From Microvelia longipes (taxonomy: Eukaryota; Arthropoda; Insecta; Hemiptera; Veliidae), in assembly GCA_018340805.1 (NCBI GenBank), contig JACMZG010001863.1:56483080-56547079 (forward strand): 64,000 bases of DNA, read 5' to 3'. Position 1 is the first letter of the stretch, and each line of letters starts with the position of its first letter. A program made the position numbers and the translations under genes. The notes beneath the pieces are model-generated. The model ran no database searches. It was not told the DNA's origin and saw only the letters and a program-made list of their open reading frames with translations. Shown piece after piece: positions 36,561-49,640 of this stretch.

Positions 36561-37111
36561 ATTTATAGTATTTGTAATAAGAAGATTTATTATTACCAGC
36601 TCTATTTAATGTTGCCGCAACGTGAATAAACAAGTATATGTGAAAAGAAATAAGTTACCTATAAAATATATAAACTGAATAAAACAAAACTGTTGCACGC
36701 ACGTATGTAGCTCTTATATCAAGAATAGCATTGAATTTAGATATAAAGTCTAGAGAGAGTCGAGTGTGCTTAATCTCTAAGTTTCTAAAGGGGGTATCTG
36801 ATTACGTATTCAGGTTTAGTTCACGAGAGAGTCAAAACTTTCCTCTTTCAGGTAAATGTTGAGCTAAAGAGAAACACTTTAATGTAGATGTGGAGACTGC
36901 GCAGTAAAAACTTTAGTGCTCCTTTCAATTTTAACATTTTGGGCTTTAAAAATAAATTTTGTAGGTTAAAATAATCGGACACAGGGTGACTCGAAACTTA
37001 TTAAAACAAGTTTAGATTAAAACCGATACACATACAGACAGAAACCTTTAATTAAAACCTCTCAAGAGGTCTTGAACACACCGACTCGGATAATTCGGGT
37101 AAAACACAGTT
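36561..37111. other. No gene seen
   Basis: Unique sequence. tcggacacagggtgactcg at 36977 recalls R8. Confidence 0.4.
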
Positions 37112-37177
37112 GACACAATATAATTGTGCGAGAGACACCAAGGAAATGTAGCAAGCAAAATGCAATGCTACATCTGG
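37112..37177. mobile_element. Truncated copy of the 91-bp MITE
   Basis: It matches the reverse complement of 24659-24724 (gacacaatataattgtgcga, gagacaccaaggaaatgt, atgcaatgctacatctgg) with two or three differences. It stops as the second terminal repeat should begin. Confidence 0.8.
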
Positions 37178-37361
37178 GAACTGTTCCATCATTCGATATT
37201 TGTCATCATTGATGTCTCGACAATGTCATGTATCTTTAATAAAGAAAAATGTATAATAGTTGAAATAGAAGATAGAAACATTTGGTTCCATACTTGACAA
37301 CCTGTTTATAGACAATAATTAATAGTTTTTAGATAAAAAGAATAAGACGAACTCTTTGAAA
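37178..37361. other. No recognisable feature
   Basis: AT-rich unique sequence. Confidence 0.4.
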
Positions 37362-37500
37362 AAAATCTGGCCCGGTGGTCGGCAAAGCGGGCGAATTTTC
37401 TTCAGATGCACACTAATCCAGTTCTTGCTTAGGTTTACGGATTCTGCTTCACAGTCGGATCCGTAGCAATAGGTTATTCAAAACTATACTTGCCTTCGCT
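37362..37500 (-). repeat. R7 repeat, minus-strand copy
   Basis: The reverse complement contains tgaagaaaattcgcccgc and cgaccaccgggccag, matching 22240-22272 and 22365-22402. It is preceded by taagcaagaactgg, which resembles 22190. Confidence 0.55.
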
Positions 37501-38154
37501 TAATCAGTTCCACAAATATTTAGAGCGGACTTAAAAAGCTCAGTTTATGCTGATCTACGAATTTTAGCGCATTTCCTTTGAAAAATCAAGGAAAATTCAT
37601 AAACAAGTAAAAGAGCTACTATTCCGACTATGAAGAATGAACCGTATACCCGAGCACGTATATCTGAAACGGATTTTTCCCACTCTCAGAATTTCGACCC
37701 CCGCATGATGCCATTAATGATTTTTTCCAAAAGAAATTTACTAAAAGAAGAGGGAATTTCATACGAAACCAACATCAAGTCGAGAAATGTGAAGAAATAA
37801 AACATGAAATCATAAAAAGCTTTGTATCGACCTTGGATCAAAAATATATGAAAATCTATATAGGATTCGAAAATAAATTTAATATCCCAGACTCAAATAT
37901 GCAAAATGCTTTTCATTCGGTATTGTCAGACAAAAGACAAGACATCCAATCATCTAAGAGTTAAATTAAATTTAACCGAATTCTTTTGAAGTATTTTCTA
38001 GATGCTGTACTCAAAAAGAAAGAAAAGAAACAAATCTCCTTTATTTTCAAATAATGAACTATTAAGAATTACAACCACTAAGACCACAATATAATTCCAC
38101 ACTAAATAAAAACCATTTTATTTGCCATTATAATCAGTAATCATTTTTGCGTAG
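37501..38154. other. No gene seen
   Basis: Unique AT-rich sequence. Confidence 0.4.
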
Positions 38155-38265
38155 TTATACTGGAAAAGTATTTGCACTAAAAATCCGAAACCGGAAATAT
38201 CACCTGAATTATCCGTTTCGGGTGTTTTTAAGACATCCTAAGTTTTTACCGCAAGTTGGTACAAT
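38155..38265 (-). repeat. R3 fragment, minus strand
   Basis: ctggaaaagtatttgcacta and ctgaattatccgtttcgggt are the reverse of R3's 3' half. Confidence 0.6.
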
Positions 38266-38639
38266 GATCAATAATTAGGTCTGGTTATGCTATCCGGAGA
38301 ACATTTTTATTACGTTATTATGGCCAAGTTTCTTGGCACATTTGCCAATTTTCGGACTCACTTTGCTTGTTCCCTAACACCATAACGTCCGGTTTGATTC
38401 CAACAGGGACACATGTATTACTTAAAGGGTTACACTTGCACATAATTTAAACTCAATTGGATCTTTTTTAATTTTTAGCAATTATTTAAAAGACGTATAA
38501 ATGTACTTAAAAGCACGTGTTGGCCCTATAGGTTGCTGCGCGGCCTCAGCTCTTCGCGCCTCAAGCGCTACACAATGTAGGCGCAGGGGGTCTCGCACCG
38601 CGAATTACGCAATCCAATTACTGCTAATCCGATCATTTA
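38266..38639. other. No gene; G+C-rich patch
   Basis: 38520-38606 (gctgcgcggcctcagctctt, cgcgcctcaagcgctacaca) is G+C-rich like the left part of R5 but not clearly the same. Confidence 0.35.
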
Positions 38640-38955
38640 TCCGTTCTGTAGGAATTTTCACAGTAATTAATGACAGTTAATGACGTCATAGAAAACTTAT
38701 TCTCCGAAACTAGACCTAAATGCTAATTTTTTAATTAAGTTTTTACTAACAAGCATAAATATGTGGGAGATACGATGATAACAGACACAGACAGACAACA
38801 TGGTAAAAAGTACTCAGAGGTTTCAAAAACACCTGAAACGGATATTTCAGTTCACAACCCTTTTTTTGATTTTTGCTCTTCAGTAAACTCGATTTTTTCT
38901 ATAACACTATACTTTTTCTATATACCTAGGCTGTACATGAGAAAAAATAGAAATT
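38640..38955 (+). repeat. R3 dispersed repeat, plus-strand copy
   Basis: It includes ttaatgacgtcatag with a TGACGTCA site (38681), gggagatacgatgataac, acctgaaacggatattt and the 3' hairpin around ctatatacctaggctgtac. The 74-codon frame over it is not a gene. Confidence 0.7.
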
Positions 38956-41410
38956 ATAAGGGAAAATGTGTAATATATATAAAGTGAAAGTGGTTTTCAT
39001 TATTAGGTGAATTTGTTTGGAGAACTACAGAGTCTAATTCCCACGTAACTAAGTTTATATCCCTAATTTTCCAACTTGTCTGGGAGTTTGGAAACCCGTC
39101 ACACATTCTCTTTGAAACCACTTAGCCTGGGTAACACATTTCTCGTGAAACTAATAAAACCACAATAGGCAGCGGCCTGTAAGCCTGTTAAATTGTAAAT
39201 GGTTCTTCTTTAGAAAATGTCCAATATTTGGGTTTTTCAATTTGTCAAGTAGGTTTGGAGAGAGAAGTAAATTATCAAAATCATGATTTCTGGGAAATTT
39301 TGAAAATGAAAACGACTGGTTAATTATCACAATGAGATACAACGAGAAACTGAAACACGACGGGTATAATTATCCCGTCGTGTTAATTGCAAGTGCAAGA
39401 TAATGTCACTTCATAGTCATTCAATGTATCATTTTTGTTATTTTTGTGTTTAACTGGTTCTTGGGCTGCTAAATTTGAAAAAAGAGAAGATAAGGAGATT
39501 GGTAGTAGAAAATAAGGAAATTAATGTTCACAGGGATAAAATTGGTATATGAAGATTTGGGGCTCAGGACATTGGGGTATCTCACGAATCAATATGTGTG
39601 TATGGTGTGGATATTAGTGTGTTGTGTGTGTGTAAGTGTGTGTGTGTGTGAGTGGGGGAGACAACGGATCTAAATTTCTATTGATAATAACTTTATACTG
39701 GAAAATTTGGTTATACTAATAATTTTGATAATATATAAGGGGAGGTAATAAATTACCCACTATATTTCAATGCAGTGTGTTTGAAACGTTCCAGCAGGCA
39801 TTAAGGGTTTTAGAGACTTTTATAAGGGTTTTTCAGAGATTGGAGGTAATTTAGCGAAAAAGAGGTTTTAATACATCCGTAATTAAATAACTGATTAAAC
39901 CAAGTCATACTGCCTAATAGTATGACCTAGTACCTACTACATCCTACCTGTATCATAGTAGTATGCATTCTATTAAACATCATTTGTAAAGTAAAAATAT
40001 AGAGAGCATAAGGATTGTCTTAAAAGTTTACCCGGTACTGCCATTGAAAATCAATTGCAAAATGAAGGTTTGTCCTCCAGAAAATTAGGAGTAAAGGGAC
40101 AGAAAAGTGAAAATCGGATAAATGAATATTCATGGAATTATACTTGGAGTTTACAACTGATCTATATCGGTCCCAGAGTAGACCGTACGAAAGGATAATA
40201 AGAGGACCGCTTAAAGAGGTATGAAGAGGGTATACGGTCAAGACCCTAATCAATATCTACGACTGCTTAACAAAATAAAAAAATGATGAAAATTATTTTT
40301 ACAGCCCTTTTCGAGTTATAATTAGGTATCTAAATTGAAAAAAAAATGTATTGGAGTACCAACCTGGCTCTTCCATTAAATTGAAACAAGTGTTTAACAT
40401 TCATGGGATTAAACGAACAGAAAATAAAAAAGGATAAATAATAAAAACGAATAATACATATTATTTATTATTATTTATCATTATTATTTATGCTAGAAGG
40501 GGGAGATAGAATGCTATTATTTCCCCGAGCAATAAGCTGGTTCCTAAGGCGAAAGCCAAAAAAGCAATGCATTTAAATTGTTTTTCTCAGCTTTATCTTA
40601 GGGAACCAATACATTAATAAAAAGTCTATTTGTCTAAGAAACAAATACATATCCAAGGCTAAGTCGAGGCAGTTATGGAAATTAACTTCTGAAGCGAAGC
40701 CGATGAAGATTGGATTAACTCCAGAGACGCAGAGAAGATTTTCTCTGCGTTGAATGATTTAATCTTACTTATTTTTATACGTTTTGTAGTATTTTGATTT
40801 TAATTTTTATTTAGTCAGGTCCGTCTTATAAATTTTGGAGGTAACGCCCTGAGAAAATTGGTTGGTCCTTCATATAATTAAGGGGATGCCGCTTCCCTTT
40901 GTAAAAAAATGTTCAATCCCCCCCCCTCTCTTATGAAATTTAGGGGCTCTAATCTCAATTATAGAAAACACTCTTTTCTCCCTTGGGAGTTAAAAAGTAG
41001 TTCTTTATTCCCTAACTTTGTCAATTAAACTTCACATTTTATATCATCTGGGAATAAAATAAATAAATCACATAAACCAAATCATTACAAAGACAAAGAG
41101 AGCAAACTAAACCCGGTGATCAATTTTGAAATCAAAGAAACAAAAGAAATAAATACTCTTACCCCTCAGGCAAACCAAGTCATATATTCAAGGTTTTATT
41201 AAAGCTTTGAAATTTATTCAAGCTGTATAAGCTTTACCGAATAACTCAGACCATTTTAAAGCTTCAATTAAAGCTTTTCATTTTGTAGCGTAAACCCATA
41301 AAATACCTAGTAAGGTATTAAAATTTTATACAAAAACTAATAAAGATTATAAAATTCCCAAGTATAGGACAAAAATTGGTTAAATAGCATTTTAAAATAT
41401 TATATTAGCA
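38956..41410. other. No supported gene; hairpin at 39355
   Basis: A compact hairpin, acacgacggg / cccgtcgtgt (39355-39382), stands alone. (TG)-rich stretch at 39594-39650. Short inverted word gtcatact / agtatgac at 39904-39926. Frames of 63 and 77 codons at 39151 and 40020 lack coding character. Confidence 0.45.
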
Positions 41411-41480
41411 AAAGTGAATACTAAATATATATGTAAATATATATAAATATATATAAATATATATAAATATATATTTATAT
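41411..41480. repeat. AT-rich short tandem repeat
   Basis: aaatatatat recurs about six times with small variations. Confidence 0.85.
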
Positions 41481-41556
41481 ATGTTTCTGCCTTATAGTTA
41501 CGAGAGCAGGAAAACCTGGCCTGGTAGAAGGGCACGTGTTGATTCTAAAAGAAGCT

Positions 41557-42361
41557 ATTCGCGATTCAAAGAGATAGTTGTTAGGTTGGCAATACCAATG
41601 GCGGGAAAACGAAAGGATGATCAATTTTTTTTTTATCATAGGATTAGCATGGGAGCCGTTGAAAATTCTTCTTTTATTCCTTTATTGTTCGTTAATTTGT
41701 GATAAATGAGGTAAAAATTAATAGAACGACCATCGGTGCTAAAAAATGGCCAATATTTCATAGATAAATACTTCGATTATCCCAGGATTTTAAATATAGA
41801 ATCAGGCTCTAATCACTACAGACTTGGATTTATCCGATTTAACCCAGAAATAATAAAACCTAAACGGATGATTTAAACAAACATTTTACAAAAACGTGAA
41901 TTTATTGAGTTATTTATTATTTTAGTGTGTAAATAAAATTGATTGATAAATTAAAACACTATTACGGTGAAAAGCGGCTTGTCATCAGTTAATTTAAATA
42001 CCTGTAACAACTAATTTAATGCAATTTAAAGGTAATTTTGTGTGTTTGCGTAAACTAAAATGATTTAAAAGTAACATTAATTAACAATAACTAAAATAAA
42101 ACACTATATTGTGACTTTCACCATCTTATCACTCGTGACAACCCATTAAAACCCTATTTTTCAACAAAATAGTGATTCTACTGAGTTCATACGGCCTAAA
42201 ATTAATTAAATTAAAGCACTTTGATACAAAATTTAAAGAAATAATTGTCACAAATAAGAAAAAAACAAAAAACCTCCATAAGGACTTTAACAACGATCAC
42301 CCTTCCGTTATCAATTTCTTATCAGCGACGGTGGCGCTGCTACGGACTTTGAATAGCGAAT
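41557..42361. mobile_element. R4 element, copy 2
   Basis: It is the same element as 6104-6915. The ends attcgcgattcaaag and ctttgaatagcgaat form terminal inverted repeats. The flanks agaagct and agaaact could be a degenerate 7-bp target duplication. Two frames of 63 and 73 codons lie at its ends but are not conserved in copy 1 with the same openness. Confidence 0.75.
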
Positions 42362-42640
42362 AGAAACTTAATAGTAAAATCACGGCTCTTCTGTGAATTA
42401 GATGTAAATTGCCTGCACCACGATGCCAAGGCAGAACACTATCTTATATCTAAGGGAGTTAGCAAAAAGAGCCTAACAACGCGGCCTACTTGCTAGGTGA
42501 TCTATCACCTCTCCCGCATTATTATCACTATTACTAGGGGAATAGATTGTATAATGTCTGATCCTTAAAAATAAAGACCAATAAAATGATAATACCGTAG
42601 TCTACTTACTTGATACAAATGATTATTCTCAAAACAATAT
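42362..42640. other. No recognisable feature
   Basis: Unique sequence with no coding signal. Confidence 0.4.
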
Positions 42641-42643
42641 ATA

Positions 42644-42716
<73 letters not shown>

Positions 42717-42870
42717 ATATATATTATAATAATAAAATAATAATAATAATAATAATAATATAAAATAAAATAAAAAGGAAGAGTGCTTGACTTAGTCCGT
42801 ACCTTCCTTTAACCAGTGGCAACACTGAGAATAAAACAAAACAAAATAATAATAATAATAATAATAATAA
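42641..42870. repeat. (TA)n and (TAA)n microsatellites
   Basis: TA tract at 42641-42726, then (ATA/ATAA)n to 42775, and (AATA/TAA)n at 42832-42870 directly adjoining the SINE1 3' end. Confidence 0.9.
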
Positions 42871-43054
42871 TGCCGTTTAGAGCCTTGCGCTCAAACCCCC
42901 TACAGTGGTCCCCTGCGGAACCACCTCGGTGGTAGTAGCAACCGTATAACTGGTAGTAAGCAACCGCAATCTTCTATAAAACTTGAGAGCGTAACCTAGG
43001 ATGCGACCCCAGACCCACCGACTAACGCCTTAACGACCTCGGCACGAAAGGCGG
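42871..43054 (-). mobile_element. SINE1, minus-strand copy
   Basis: In reverse complement: cgtgccgaggtcgttaaggc as A-box region, a damaged B box (ggggtcgcatcct, 43010-42998), and the body acgctctcaagttttatag. A segment related to accacctcggtggttccgc follows, then the tail running into (ATT)n. The body is better preserved than the promoter. Confidence 0.7.
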
Positions 43055-43058
43055 TTAT

Positions 43059-43059
<1 letters not shown>

Positions 43060-43101
<42 letters not shown>

Positions 43102-43109
43102 ATATATAT
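43060..43109. repeat. (TA)n microsatellite
   Basis: TA tract on the far side of SINE1. Confidence 0.9.
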
Positions 43110-45667
43110 TATTTGGTTTACAATTTACAAGCATAGGGCCTGTTATTAGAGAGAATAGATTCTTTAAATAACGACTAGAGAGTTGTTTTATACAACCTAG
43201 CAGGAAAATTCACATCCAAGCCCTTTAAAAAAACGAAGGTGTTAATCTGTGAAAAACCTTTACCCTAAGAACTACAGACTTACAAGTACTGGATCCGCAG
43301 TACGTTCATAAATAAAGTAGATATCTCTGAAAAAAACTCGAAGGGCTCGCATTGCTAAACCTAAACCCTTTAGAAAGAGAATCTACCTCTTGGGTCAATT
43401 TATAACAAGACATAAACCGGTGGTGGAGTTTAAAACGAGGTTTGAAAGTAGGTAATGGATAGCCTTTCGGTAGAGGCTGGGTAGGAATCACTCCAGTTCT
43501 TTGTAATACTACTACACTATACAAATCATGTTCTTTAATGTCCTCGTGTGGATCGATTACGATTTTTTTTACTCCAACAGGAAGGGAAGCAACGCGATGG
43601 AAACAAAAGTCATCTTATATTTAAATGTCCACGTCTTGAAATGCGCTTGTCTTCAGACTGTCATATTTTCCTAAAGCTTAGGATAGTACTGCTTCGCTAC
43701 GCTGTCATAACTCTGCATCGCTACGCGTAAATTCACAACAATAACGCTAAGTTTTATTTCGACCTTTAAGACTTCTTTCCTTGGTAATACCCTTTATCAA
43801 TTTCACATACCTTCGTAATCTCTTTTATTAATTTTTCTTCTTAAATTTCATTTCAAAGTAATCATGCCTCTCTTTTCATTATATTGTATAGTAAAAGACA
43901 TTTGCATTCAGAGAAGAGAATGTTTAAAGAGGATCAGTAGTATAGTAGTAGTATCAGTAGAATAGTTCTTGATGTGTGGAATAAAGGGTTTGATTCGGAG
44001 GAAGATAGAAGTAAGTGTTGTGCGATTTAATTGTTAATTACCTACCTGCTTGCGTTTGAAAATATTTTAGAGTTTTAAATGATATGATTGTTTGATGCTT
44101 AATTCCCTCTTCTCCTGACAGTTTATCGAGAACTTTGTTTTCGTTGGTATTTGTGCTAGAGATTACATCGCATTCTACTAATACAGTTAAATCGAATTTT
44201 AATAATAAATAAAACCGAACATTTCAATCACAAAAACAATTATTGTTGCTAACAGAAAAAACAAACAAAAAGTTCATCGAACTGAAGAAAAAGAAGAACA
44301 ATAGGATGCGATAGCTTCTTCGTAGGAAAAATCATTAGTTTGGTCAATAATAGACAGGCTATTCATCGAACCAGTAAATTAGAGGGCAAGTCCGGCCAGC
44401 TTTATTATTGTGGACAATACCTCGGACTTCAATAAAACTTAGTAAGTTGCTCATGTCAAAAAAAATGTCATTACTTACAATACGTCACAATTAAATTCAT
44501 TGTCAAACGTTATCATTTACAGGCAAATATATTTCAACATAATTATTTTGGGAACATTTTTTTACAAAATGTCGGATGGTATTTGATTATAGATGGACAT
44601 ATAAGAAGACAAAGCGAAACGCACACATAAGGTATAAGCACACGTTCCAAAGGTAAATTGATACCATACAATAAAAAACAAGAAAAGCTCGTAGAAAAAC
44701 GAAATTTTTAATTAAAATATGAGGGACACAAAAAAAGTAGAAACAAAACGAAAACAATCGAATACAAAGATGTGAAACAAAGAAAAGAAAGAATGTGTTT
44801 AGTTTCATCACGTGTTGTCCAAGGCTCTAGTGTTTAGTTTTGATCATTTTTTCACTCATTTTCATACTGTAAAACACAGTATTTAGGAGAACTACAAAAT
44901 GTTAATTACATACTTATAACATAACTGATGTTATATACTTATTACTTTCTTCCAATATAACTTATTGTTTTAACTTCTCGTAAAACTTTATTTTAGGAAC
45001 AATGTTCGTCTAATACAAAATATTAACTTCAAGACAAAGCATCGGGTTCTGAGCAGTTCACGAAGTCTAAGTGACTATTTCCAAAGCTGATAGTAATGTC
45101 TTACTTCGTATTATTTTTAGTATAAGGCTGAGCGTCATATTTTATTTGTTATATATTTGATTTATTTATGTTTTGTTGATTGTTAAGTTCATGATTTTGT
45201 TTTATACATATTTTCCATGTTATACTATATTGGCTGTTTAATCAATAAAGAATATTGTTAATTCGATTAAGTCCTTTGTTCCGGTACTGCATTCACAACA
45301 AATGAGTGCACGCCTATTTTGCACATAGAGACATATACTAAAGGGAGCATAGCCTATCTCATTACATTGAGATGCCTGAAACATCTTTTTGGGGCTCTCA
45401 GGGGCTCTGTGTAACCACAATAATACCTCCTTCACGAGTGAGTTAAGGTAATAATTCATCCATTGATTTTGGTTTACCGTACAATGTTGTGTTTTGATTT
45501 ATATTTTTTACCGTTCTACTATATAAGTTATTGTAATTAGGTACTGATTATTTGATTGTATTTATAAGTGAAGGTGGTCAGGTTACTTTTTTGATGTTTC
45601 AAAAATTTAACCTATATGGTCCTTCTAGTAATTATACCTCTATGTATACGCTACGCATACATCTATC
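43110..45667. other. No supported gene
   Basis: Minus frames at 43306-43524 (72 codons) and 45238-45459 (73 codons, Cys-containing, somewhat protein-like) and a plus frame at 43548-43730 have no recognised domain or convincing splice context. They could be old transposon coding. The rest is AT-rich. Confidence 0.35.
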
Positions 45668-45673
45668 CATATA

Positions 45674-45747
<74 letters not shown>
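45668..45747. repeat. (TA)n microsatellite
   Basis: TA tract with two single-base slips. Confidence 0.95.
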
Positions 45748-45749
<2 letters not shown>

Positions 45750-45809
45750 GATAGATATCTAACATAAAGGCGCACAGATTGTGTAGGTATTAAAATGTAG
45801 ACAATTTTA

Positions 45810-46215
45810 TAAAAAAAGAGTTGTCACATTTATTGTTATTATTATGCCGACTCATCCTTAGAGACAAGTGAGTAATATAAAAAAGAGTTGTCACATTTAT
45901 TGCTAATATTATGTCGACTCATCCTTAGTGACAAGCGAGTAATATAAAAAAGAGTTGTCACATTTATTGTTATTATTATGCCGACTCATCCTTAGAGACA
46001 AGGTGAGTAATATAAAATGAGTACATTATTACTATTATTATGCAGACTCATCCTTAGAGACAAGTGAGTAATATAAAAAAGAGTTGTCACATTTATTGCT
46101 AATATTATGCAGACTCACCCTTAGAGACAAGTGAGTAATATAAAAAAAAAGTTGTCACATTTATTGCTATTATTATGCCGACTCATCCTTAGAGACAAGT
46201 GAGTAATATAAAAAA
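45810..46215. repeat. Minisatellite, 67-bp unit, about 6 copies
   Basis: The unit contains agagttgtcacatttattg, ttattatgccgactcatcct and tagagacaagtgagtaatat. The third-to-fourth junction (46015) has lost about 15 bp. Confidence 0.95.
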
Positions 46216-46904
46216 AACTATAGATAATGCAGGGAAACACGTGAGTTATTTTCGAATACATCAGCTCTTTCTCTTTCCGCCCCATTGATAAAATATTCTA
46301 TTTTCAAACTACAACAATAATTTCAGATGATTTCCCTCCTTAACGGGAAAACTCTGGCAATTGTCAAGTGAAATCTTTAAATAGATAACGAGTATCGGGG
46401 ATTGTTTAGACACAGATACAAGAATGAATGAAAATTCTACCAAACACAAGGAAAATATAAATAGGACGCACACAGCATATTTAGACCAATTGAAACTGTG
46501 TTTCACACAGCCAAGTCAAAATAACAAATAAGATTACAATAAACTCAAGATTTTTTTACATGAAAACTCCTACCTTTTTTTCTTACATTTCGAAAAAAGG
46601 GTCAGTGGAAATGTAAGCCTGATGTAAAATTGACAAAATGAAAAATCCAAAGGAAAGCAATGTATTATCATTTTCAGAGGAAATGCTATTGTAAAGAAAG
46701 AATGAGGAAAACAAGATCTTTTGTATGGAAAACCCTATTCAGGAGACATCTCTAACCCACACCTACGAGCTTTTCTTAACTATACCAACCTAAAATAACT
46801 TACTTACGAATATACGTCAGATATTCCTGTTACGTATGTAGCCCGATACATTCAATAGGTTGATTTTTTTGCGAATAACAGTCAGAAAAATAACGCTGAT
46901 GAAG
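46216..46904. other. No gene seen
   Basis: Unique AT-rich sequence. Confidence 0.4.
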
Positions 46905-46975
46905 TCGTTCGTACGGCAGAAGACGCGTGATCGATTCCTGTCTTCAGGAGCCGTAAGCCTCTGTCTTTAGACGTC
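46905..46975 (+). other. tRNA-like promoter fragment (weak)
   Basis: gatgaagtcgttcgtacggc could be a poor A box, and gatcgattcctgtc fits a B-box pattern. It may be the head of a third SINE family. There is no second copy in this window and no cloverleaf. Confidence 0.25.
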
Positions 46976-47390
46976 ATACGACTTCTAATTAGGAGAAAAT
47001 ATTGGATTAGCCAAATATTCATCATGATGATTACATTATTGAGGCCGCACAACACATTGCTAATTTTTAAAATTAGTATAAATATATTTCAATTATTTAG
47101 TGATCTTGTCAGTGATTGGCGATAAGAGCAGATGTGGCTGCGAAGCTCATAACCAAATCAGTGAACAGCAGCTAAAAAGCACTAAACATTTCTCCACTAT
47201 GCCGGATGTCTATCAAACTAGAACGGCTTCTTTAGAGTTCAGCTAGTAGCATACATATGATAATAAAATTATTTTATCGAACAAAGGTTATGTCTCAGTC
47301 TAATCGTTTTCTATTTTATTCCTTAACTGGTAGCGCCAAAATACGGAATGCCTTTCACCCTCTAATCCATTCTAGAGTGATGGAACTTGC
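46976..47390. other. No gene seen
   Basis: Unique sequence before the minisatellite. Confidence 0.4.
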
Positions 47391-47392
47391 CT

Positions 47393-47890
47393 AATAAGGT
47401 TAGCGCTCTTTATGGAACTTGGCTTACAAGGCGAGCGCTCTTCAGGCCTTACAAGGTGAGCGCTCTTTATGGAACTTGCCTTACAAGGTGAGCGCTCTTT
47501 ATGGAACTTGCCTAACAAGGTGAGCGCTCTTTAGCCTTACAAGGTGAGCGCTCTTTATGGAACTTGCTTACAAGCGAGCGCTCTTCAGCCTTACAAGGTG
47601 AGCGCTCTTTATGGAAGTGCCTTACAATGAGCGCTCTTTATGGAACAACAAGGTGAGCGCTCTTTATGGCCTAACAAGGTGAGCGCTCTTTATGGAACTT
47701 GGCTTACAAGGCGAGCGCTCTTCAGGCCTTACAAGGTGAGCGCTCTTTATGGAAGTTGTCTTACAAGGTGAGCGCTCTTTATGGAACTTGCCTAACAAGG
47801 TGAGCGCTCTTTATGGAACTTGCCTAACAAGGTGAGCCCTCTTTTTGGAACTTGCCTTACTAGGTGAGCGCTCTTTATGGAACTTGTCTT
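47393..47890. repeat. Minisatellite, 32-bp unit, about 17 copies
   Basis: The unit contains tatggaacttgccttacaag and gtgagcgctctt. Long and short units are interleaved in a block repeated at 47400-47470 and 47685-47755, showing higher-order duplication. Confidence 0.95.
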
Positions 47891-47924
47891 ATCCAAAGGC
47901 ATGTTGCAGTACAAATTTGGCTAA

Positions 47925-48020
47925 CTGTATTTCTAAGGACGAGCGAAGAGAGACCGAAGCAGTGAGGATGAATCCGATGTAATGAGGAAATGTTCCGAGG
48001 TATCCCGTACCCCATTTTTT
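47925..48020 (+). repeat. R8 dispersed repeat
   Basis: ctaaggacgagcgaagagag, ccgaagcagtgaggatga, atccgatgtaatgaggaaat and ccgaggtatcccgtacc match 52265-52350 in reverse, and fragments at 5880 and 29085. Confidence 0.6.
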
Positions 48021-49200
48021 TCAATTTTAAATTACAAGCAAGTGATCCAGAAGGAATAAATAAAGCATGAATAACTTAGACCATAATTACACATAAATTT
48101 AAACCCATCATCGACTTATTCCGTCTTAATTATTGTAGCGAGTAAATTTGTATTTATTGTAAAAGAATAAAAAAAATCTTGCAATTTGACAATCTACAGA
48201 CCCCTCTTCTATTTAAAGCCATTGTAAAATGTTAAAAACCACTTTCCATCAAAATATCCTTTTTATAATGAAAAAATAAAATGGGAAAATCTCGAGTGTC
48301 ACAAGAAATCCTTTTTCCTTATTGTCAACTAGATTTCATAACAATTCAATTTTGGCAAACTAAATTATTTGGATCAGATAATCAATTTTAAGAAAAAATA
48401 GGTAAGAGGTTTCAAATAAGTACCCTTGCTTTATCATCAGCAGTCGCTGGTGATAAAGTGACGGAGACATTTACATTAATTCAACGTTTCTAATTCTTAT
48501 GACAGAATACAAATTCTCAGCCTTCAAATCTTCTGTACAATTAAAGACCGGTTTAATCTTTATATAGGCTCAAGTAAGGAAACAATTCAAGACTTTAAAA
48601 TCGCACTTTTAAGTTTAACTTAGGCAATTATATTTTATAAAACTTATTAATTATATTGATTAAAATAATTAAGGGTCGACGTCTTAAAAATTTGGCTTAG
48701 ATACATAAATTTAGATTTTAATTAGTTATAGCCCCCCCCCTCCATTTACCACATAGAAAATAAGATTACAATTTGTTTAATTTATCTTCATTTTGATTAA
48801 ACAAAGATGCGTCTCTGTATCTTTGTTTCAAATTCAGATATATGGGTTTTAAAGTGCTAACGATTATATAGAAGCTATAAAAATCAATTAGGAATTTAAA
48901 TAATTTTATGTAATAAAGGAAGAATGGAAGTGAAAAAGGAAAAATAAAGAAAAAGAGAAGATTAAATAAAGCTGAGAAATTTCTTCATTTCAGGGAACTT
49001 GTAAATTTCCGAGAGTCTCTAAGCAGGAGCAAATAAATACTACTATGCAGTGGAAAAAAGAATGATTAAAATTTTTATCACAAAAAAGCTTAAGTAGAAT
49101 TACTATATTTATGGACGAGTAGATATCCAGGAGGAAATCGATGGAGAGGGAAAAATAGATTTGAAAAAAAAGAGAATAAAGAAAATTTTTAAAATAGAAA
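48021..49200. other. No gene; one hairpin
   Basis: Hairpin ctttatcatcag / ctggtgataaag at 48429-48457. Poly-C run near 48731. From 48900 the plus strand becomes purine-rich. Confidence 0.45.
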
Positions 49201-49640
49201 ATGAACAAGGACCTTAAGAGAATACGCTATAAAATAATACGTAATAGAAAAAGGAACGGAACAAAGAGAAATTGGTATAGAATGAAGGCAGTGAGATCAA
49301 AGCTGAATAGAATGAGCGAAAAAACGAAGAAATATCTAAACAAAAATAGGCTGTCCAGTGAAGACAACAGAATCAAAGTTAAACATATCAAGATAGATAA
49401 TCAAATGAACACGGAGGCAATAAAGCTGAAAACAGTGAGAAGGAACGAAATAAACAAGGACCAAAAAAAGACGATTGTAAAGATAGGTAAAGATGATAAT
49501 AACATAAAAAAGGAAAATAAATCAAGAAATTAACAAGAATGAAAGAAGGAAGCGAATAAAAACCTAAATAAAATGTGAGAGGGAAGAAATCAAATGAAAT
49601 AAGAACTTACCAGTATTTTTCACGATAAGAAAAAAATGTC
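49201..49640 (+). other. Purine-rich stretch with a 110-codon low-complexity frame
   Basis: The open frame (49201-49533) encodes a very basic Lys/Asn/Arg/Ile-rich chain with no domain. The plus strand here is almost free of T, which removes stop codons by itself. I regard the frame as compositional, not a gene. Confidence 0.5.

Noticed and set aside
39355..39382. Rho-independent terminator
   Set aside because: Good hairpin, but a eukaryotic context and no following T-run or upstream gene.
45238..45459. 73-codon Cys-containing minus frame
   Set aside because: Somewhat protein-like, but no splice context or recognised motif; kept only as a note.
49201..49533. 110-codon plus-strand frame, Lys/Asn/Arg-rich
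   Set aside because: The strand is nearly T-free, so stops are rare by composition. No domain, start context or splice signal.
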